In this document: piece by piece, positions 6,777-9,419 of the stretch
Numbering within the stretch: the stretch's first letter is position 1
Layout: every line of letters begins with the position of its first letter
DNA from: Armatimonadota bacterium
Lineage (GTDB): Bacteria > Sysuimicrobiota > Sysuimicrobiia > Sysuimicrobiales > VGFF01
Reading direction: 5' to 3'
Length of the DNA: 9,419 bases
Assembly: GCA_016868955.1 (NCBI GenBank)
Contig: VGFF01000078.1
Location: 1 to 9,419 of the forward strand
Position numbers and translations under genes: made by a program
Notes under the pieces: model-generated
Told to the model about the DNA's origin: nothing
Databases searched by the model: none
Seen by the model: only the letters and a program-made list of their open reading frames with translations

Positions 6777-6805
6777 AACGTAGGGTCCGCCCGCAGGAGT
6801 GTCAA
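6777..6805 (-). promoter_or_regulatory. Candidate sigma-70 promoter of the IclR gene
   Basis: On the minus strand a perfect -35 hexamer TTGACA (6800-6805) is followed after exactly 17 nt by TACGTT (6777-6782), a poor but correctly spaced -10. The start codon of the regulator lies 56 nt downstream of the -10. A weak -10 with a consensus -35 is plausible for a low-level regulator gene. The same intergenic stretch (6721-6881) would also carry the divergent promoter of the truncated dehydrogenase, which I could not locate. Confidence 0.35.
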
Positions 6806-6881
6806 GACGAGCATGCGCCGCGCGGGCCCCGGCGGTAGGATTGCCGGCGTCGTGACAGAACTCCGTGAGCATGGAGGTCTC

Positions 6882-6938
6882 GTGCGATTCCGCGATCGCG
6901 TAGCGATCGTCACCGGCGCCGCCCGCGGCATCGGCGCG
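6882..6938 (+). pseudogene. Short-chain dehydrogenase/reductase, 5' remnant only
   Basis: From GTG at 6882 the plus strand encodes MRFRDRVAIVTGAARGIG, the N-terminal beta strand and TGxxxGIG cofactor-binding loop of short-chain dehydrogenases, at the expected distance from the start. GGAGG (6873-6877) precedes the start by 4 nt. After the GIG motif the resemblance stops at once: the frame continues as ALRPGRPPAHPRIHTIA into the antisense of the aminotransferase 3' end and terminates at 6989. Thus about 18-19 codons of a gene of normally about 250 codons remain. It was divergent from the IclR gene, a common regulator-target layout, and is now convergent with the aminotransferase. A chance match is unlikely given start, ribosome site and motif together, but the piece is short. 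Confidence 0.72.
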
Positions 6939-6939
6939 C

Positions 6940-8115
6940 TCAGGCCCGGGCGCCCGCCCGCTCATCCACGTATTCACACAATCGCTTGACGCCTTCGATC
7001 AGCTTGCTCTTCTCGGTCGCGAGCGAGACACGGACGAGGTCCTTGCCGGATTGGCCGAATGCCGATCCCGGCGCGACGGCGACGCGCTTGTGGCGCAGAA
7101 GCGCCAGCGCGAAGTTGCGCGACGGCATGCCGGAGCGGCTGATGTCGACCATGACGTAGAACGCGCCGTTCGGCGTGTAGAGGTAGGCGTCGTGCTGCTT
7201 CAGCACTTCGACGACCGCGTCGCGGCGCTCGCGGTAGGAGTCGCGCATCTCGCGCACGCAGTCCTGCGGGCCGGTCAGCGCCGCCTCGGCCGCCTTCTGC
7301 ACGGGGCCGGCGACGCAGGAGATGAGCGGCTCCTGCAGCTTCATCAAGACATTGGAGATTTCTTCGTTGGCGATCACGAAGCCGATGCGCCAGCCCGTCA
7401 TCGCGTAGGTCTTGGACAGGCTGTGCAGGGTGATGACGCGCTCGGGATCGAACGGCGCGGCGCTGTGGTACTGCCCTTCGAAGACGAGCTGCTCGTAGAC
7501 CTCGTCCGAGAGCACGTAAAGGTTGTGCCGCCGCGCGAAGGCGACGAGCGCCTCGACGGTCTCACGCGGGAAGACCGCGCCGGTGGGGTTGCACGGCGTG
7601 TTGATGACGAGCACCTTCGTGCGCGGCGTGACGAGCGCTTCCAACGTTTCGACGCGCGGCACGAATCCGTCGCGGATCGATAGTCGATACGGCACCGGAG
7701 CGGCCTCTCGAAAGCGCACGGCCATGCCGAAGTTCGGCCACGCCGGGTCGGGGATCAGTACTTCGTCTCCCGGCTCCAAGAGGGCCAAGAAGACCGCGCT
7801 CATCACCTGCACGCCGCCAACGCCGACGGTGATCTGGCCGGGTGTCACGCGCCGCCCGTTCAGCCGCTCCATCGACTCGGCGATGATCTCGCGCAGCGAT
7901 AGCATGCCGCTGCTCTGCGTGTACGTCGTGTGCCCTGACAGCGCGCCTTGGTGGGCGGCTTCGGTGATGTGCGGCGGCGTCGCAAAGTTCGGCTCGCCGA
8001 CCTCAAGGCGGATCGCGTCCTTCATGCCGATGACGAGGTTCACGATCTCGCGGATGCCGGAGGCCGGCATCTCCACCGAGGCCCGGGCGAGCGGCTTCAA
8101 TGTGCTTGCGGTCAA
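6940..8115 (-). CDS. Class I/II PLP-dependent aminotransferase (aspartate aminotransferase family)
   Basis: A complete 391-residue fold-type I aminotransferase that transfers amino groups using pyridoxal phosphate. Key positions are Y65 (HTTYTQSSG), N176 in NTPCNPTGA, D204 and Y207 in SDEVYEQL, the Schiff-base lysine K235 in SLSKTYAMTGWRIGF, R243, and the substrate-carboxylate arginine R362 in LVRVSLATE. The fold is intact and all catalytic residues are present, so it is probably functional; the amino donor cannot be predicted. The start is TTG at 8115, supported by GAGGTG (8121-8126) at 5-nt spacing, a site that overlaps the stop of the preceding small gene (9-nt gap). Its stop codon lies immediately beside the end of the dehydrogenase remnant, with no terminator visible. 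It is the last gene of the M24 - small barrel protein - aminotransferase operon. Confidence 0.95.
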   Translation of the reverse strand: MTASTLKPLARASVEMPASGIREIVNLVIGMKDAIRLEVGEPNFATPPHITEAAHQGALSGHTTYTQSSGMLSLREIIAESMERLNGRRVTPGQITVGVGGVQVMSAVFLALLEPGDEVLIPDPAWPNFGMAVRFREAAPVPYRLSIRDGFVPRVETLEALVTPRTKVLVINTPCNPTGAVFPRETVEALVAFARRHNLYVLSDEVYEQLVFEGQYHSAAPFDPERVITLHSLSKTYAMTGWRIGFVIANEEISNVLMKLQEPLISCVAGPVQKAAEAALTGPQDCVREMRDSYRERRDAVVEVLKQHDAYLYTPNGAFYVMVDISRSGMPSRNFALALLRHKRVAVAPGSAFGQSGKDLVRVSLATEKSKLIEGVKRLCEYVDERAGARA

Positions 8116-8124
8116 GACGTCACC

Positions 8125-8408
8125 TCACTCGTACGTGCACTTGTAGACGCCGGCGGAGATCTCTTTCACCGCGCGCTGCTCCCAGATCTTCCAGTTGTTG
8201 CGGCGGTTGGCCTGGTCGGAGCGGTCTCGTAGACGGCGAAGTACTCCTTGTTGTCGCCTTCGCCTGTGACGAACCGCTTGATGCTCCTGAATAGCGGCGA
8301 GATCGGCTTCAGCGTGTCGAGGTACTCGCGATCGTACCAAGCGTTGAACGCGGCCTCGTGCTCCGGATGGAGCTTCATGCGTACGAAGTAGATGGGACCG
8401 CCTGCCAT
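8125..8408 (-). pseudogene. Small dimeric alpha/beta-barrel-like (EthD-like) protein, frameshifted
   Basis: Two frames combine into a roughly 94-residue protein. The first runs MAGGPIYFVRMKLHPEHEAA.. FNAWYDREYL, SIKRFVTGEGDNKEYFAVYE; the second gives SDQANRRNNWKIWEQRAVKE and ends ISAGVYKCTYE. The strand-helix-strand layout with F-N-x-W-Y-D-x-E-Y recalls EthD/ABM-type ferredoxin-like barrels, small dimeric proteins of varied catabolic roles; this is a pattern judgement and no function is claimed. Inserting one base around 8215-8228 joins the frames as YETASDQANRRNNW with nothing missing; the span of 284 nt is one short of a multiple of three. ATG at 8408 has an excellent AAGGAGG (8417-8423) 8 nt upstream. 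Without repair the first frame reads on past the natural end and stops around 8166. It sits 38 nt after the M24 gene and 9 nt before the aminotransferase. Confidence 0.62.
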
Positions 8409-8446
8409 GAATCTTGCCTCCTTGCCGCGCGCGCCGCGGACGTTGA

Positions 8447-9273
8447 TCAGACGACGATCAGATCGCGCCGGAAGCACGTCAGGTTTTCGCAGCCGGTCGG
8501 CGTGACGACCACGACTTCTTCGATGTGGATCGGCGTGTCGCGCACCTGGTCGGTGATGAAGCATCCCGGGTCGACGGTGAACACCATGCCGACCTCGGCC
8601 GGCATCGTCTCGCCGTCTTGCGCCATTGGCCACTCGTGGCCGATGCGTAATCCGACGCCGTGCCCGATCTTCCAGACTTGGTCGAAGCCCTGCTTCTTCA
8701 TGTAATCGGCTGAGAAGCGGTGAAGTTCTTGCAGCGGCACGCCGGGGTTGATCATCTCGAGGGTGCGATCGAACGAATCCAGCGTCTCCTGGTAGGCGCG
8801 CTCGTTGTCCTTCGTCGGTTGTCCGACGAAGATGTCCGCGCCGTGTCGGTGTTGTAGCCGTCTCAGCGCGCGCCCATGTCGACTTCGACGACGTCGCCAT
8901 TCTCGATCTTGCGCTGCGTCAGCTGGCGGAACCAGCCGCCGACGCCCATCGATTCCGAGCCGTCGGCGACCACCGCTTGTATGATCGCCATCGCGACATC
9001 GTATTCCGCGACGCCGGGTCGGATGACCTCGGCCGCGAGCTCGTAGCCGATGCTGACGATGTCGTTCGCCTTGCGAATCGCCTCGATCTCGGCGGCGTCC
9101 TTGATCATGCGCAAGCCGTCGAGCGCGGTCGATGCCGAATCCAGACGCGTACCCGGCGCCGCCTCACGGATAAAGTCGGCCTCCGCGTTCCAGAGATTGT
9201 CTTTGACACAAAGGAACGGCTCCTCTTTGGGGATGGTCTGGCGCATCCAACTACAGATGGGCGCGACTTTCAT
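8447..9273 (-). pseudogene. M24-family (creatinase/Xaa-Pro peptidase-like) metallohydrolase, disrupted
   Basis: The C-terminal pita-bread domain is nearly complete but interrupted. The first frame covers LRMIKDAAEIEAIRKANDIV through ENGDVVEVDMGAR and stops at TGA 8863-8865. Reading past the TGA gives DGYNTDTAR, then a 1-nt shift near 8832-8842 leads into FVGQPTKDNERAYQETLDSF, IGHGVGLRIGHEWP, MVFTVDPGCF and IHIEEVVVVTPTGCENLT. Expected metal ligands are seen as D (VDMG), D (NTD), H (IGHGVG) and E (HIEE), but the fourth ligand, normally Glu in VEPG, is Asp in VDPG. M24 enzymes include aminopeptidase P, prolidase, creatinase, ectoine hydrolase and a DMSP lyase, so substrate cannot be inferred. 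ATG at 9273 (TAATG overlap with the frame before) yields an odd N-terminus and may not be a true start. It heads the operon with the small barrel protein and aminotransferase. Confidence 0.78.
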
Positions 9274-9344
9274 TATAGACGCGTACCCGGCGCTGCTTCA
9301 CGGATAAAGTCTGCCTCCGTGTTCCAGAGATTGTCTTCGACGCA
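9142..9344. repeat. Pair of 69-nt imperfect direct repeats, 134-nt offset
   Basis: Copies at 9142-9210 and 9276-9344 differ at 7 of 69 positions by eye. Both encode [E/K]DNLWN[T/A]EADFIREAAPGTRL on the minus strand, in different frames of the window because 134 is not a multiple of three. Five of the seven differences are at third codon positions. The 65 nt between them encodes part of an atypical N-terminus (MKVAPICSWMRQTIPKEEPF). Confidence 0.92.
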
Positions 9345-9419
9345 GAGGCGTCCGACGGCGATGCGCAGCTCGTTGAGCGCGCTCGCCGTCGCGATGGATG
9401 CGTACGTCGCCGTCGCGCA
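9273..9419 (-). pseudogene. Truncated M24-family gene fragment (upstream copy)
   Basis: A 48-residue open end enters from the right edge: ALNELRIAVGRLCVEDNLW followed by NTEADFIREAAPGTRL and then TAA (9273-9275). The L-R-I-A-V-G-R-L-C-V-E-D segment resembles the end of the N-terminal domain of M24 enzymes (typically ...GRIGVED.. then ..LPGAE..DAS). Its last 23 codons are repeated in the following frame, where the sequence continues properly into the catalytic domain. It is therefore either the broken front half of the same gene or the remnant of a tandem paralogue. The rest lies outside the window. Confidence 0.6.

Noticed and set aside
6708..6989. Whole 93-codon plus-strand frame as a gene
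   Set aside because: Only the part from GTG 6882 to about 6938 resembles a protein family; the upstream codons overlap the regulator leader region and the tail is antisense to the aminotransferase.
8863..8865. TGA in the M24 gene read as selenocysteine
   Set aside because: The family is not known to use selenocysteine at this site, I saw no bSECIS-like hairpin just downstream, and a frameshift follows within about 30 nt, so decay is simpler.
1..9419. tRNA, rRNA, CRISPR arrays, insertion sequences, phage genes
   Set aside because: Read through for clover-leaf ends, conserved rRNA segments, regular short repeats and transposase or integrase motifs; none was recognisable.

Overview
The window is GC-rich bacterial DNA (many stretches near 70% G+C) with densely packed genes. 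Almost every gene lies on the minus strand and is preceded by a clear Shine-Dalgarno sequence. Families present are acyl-CoA enzymes, an IclR regulator, a PLP aminotransferase and an M24 (creatinase/Xaa-Pro peptidase) homologue. This fits a soil or sediment heterotroph, such as a proteobacterium or another GC-rich uncultured lineage. I cannot place it more precisely from sequence alone.

Region A (1-4830, minus strand) is a compact operon for coenzyme-A ester metabolism. In transcription order it holds a B12-dependent acyl-CoA mutase large subunit (3040-4719), a complete thiolase (1889-3043, overlapping the mutase by ATGA), a family III CoA-transferase (650-1870) and a second thiolase that runs off the left edge (1-639). 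A 19-bp palindrome and a weak -10 element lie just upstream of the mutase. The likely logic is to activate an acid as a CoA ester, rearrange its carbon skeleton, and cleave it by thiolysis. The B12-binding small subunit of the mutase is not in the window, and the mutase CoA pocket departs from the classical methylmalonyl-CoA mutase pattern.

Region B (4903-5709, minus strand) is a less GC-rich cassette that looks like a toxin-antitoxin pair. An antitoxin with a Panacea (DUF4065/SocA-like) domain overlaps a RelE/ParE-like small toxin. The antitoxin is frameshifted exactly inside a perfect 19-bp inverted repeat, which suggests a templated (quasipalindrome) mutation.

Region C (5827-6938) holds an intact IclR-family regulator (minus). 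Divergent from it are the first 18 or so codons of a short-chain dehydrogenase (plus) that stops abruptly at the end of the next gene, marking a deletion or rearrangement junction.

Region D (6940-9419, minus strand) holds an intact class I/II aminotransferase, a small alpha/beta-barrel-like protein with a 1-nt frameshift, and an M24-family gene carrying a premature TGA, a frameshift and a 69-nt direct repeat offset by 134 nt. Lesions cluster here and in region B, while about 6.5 kb of neighbouring coding sequence is clean. That argues for real gene decay and paralogue recombination, although assembly indels cannot be excluded without the reads. No tRNA, rRNA, CRISPR array, transposase or phage gene was seen.
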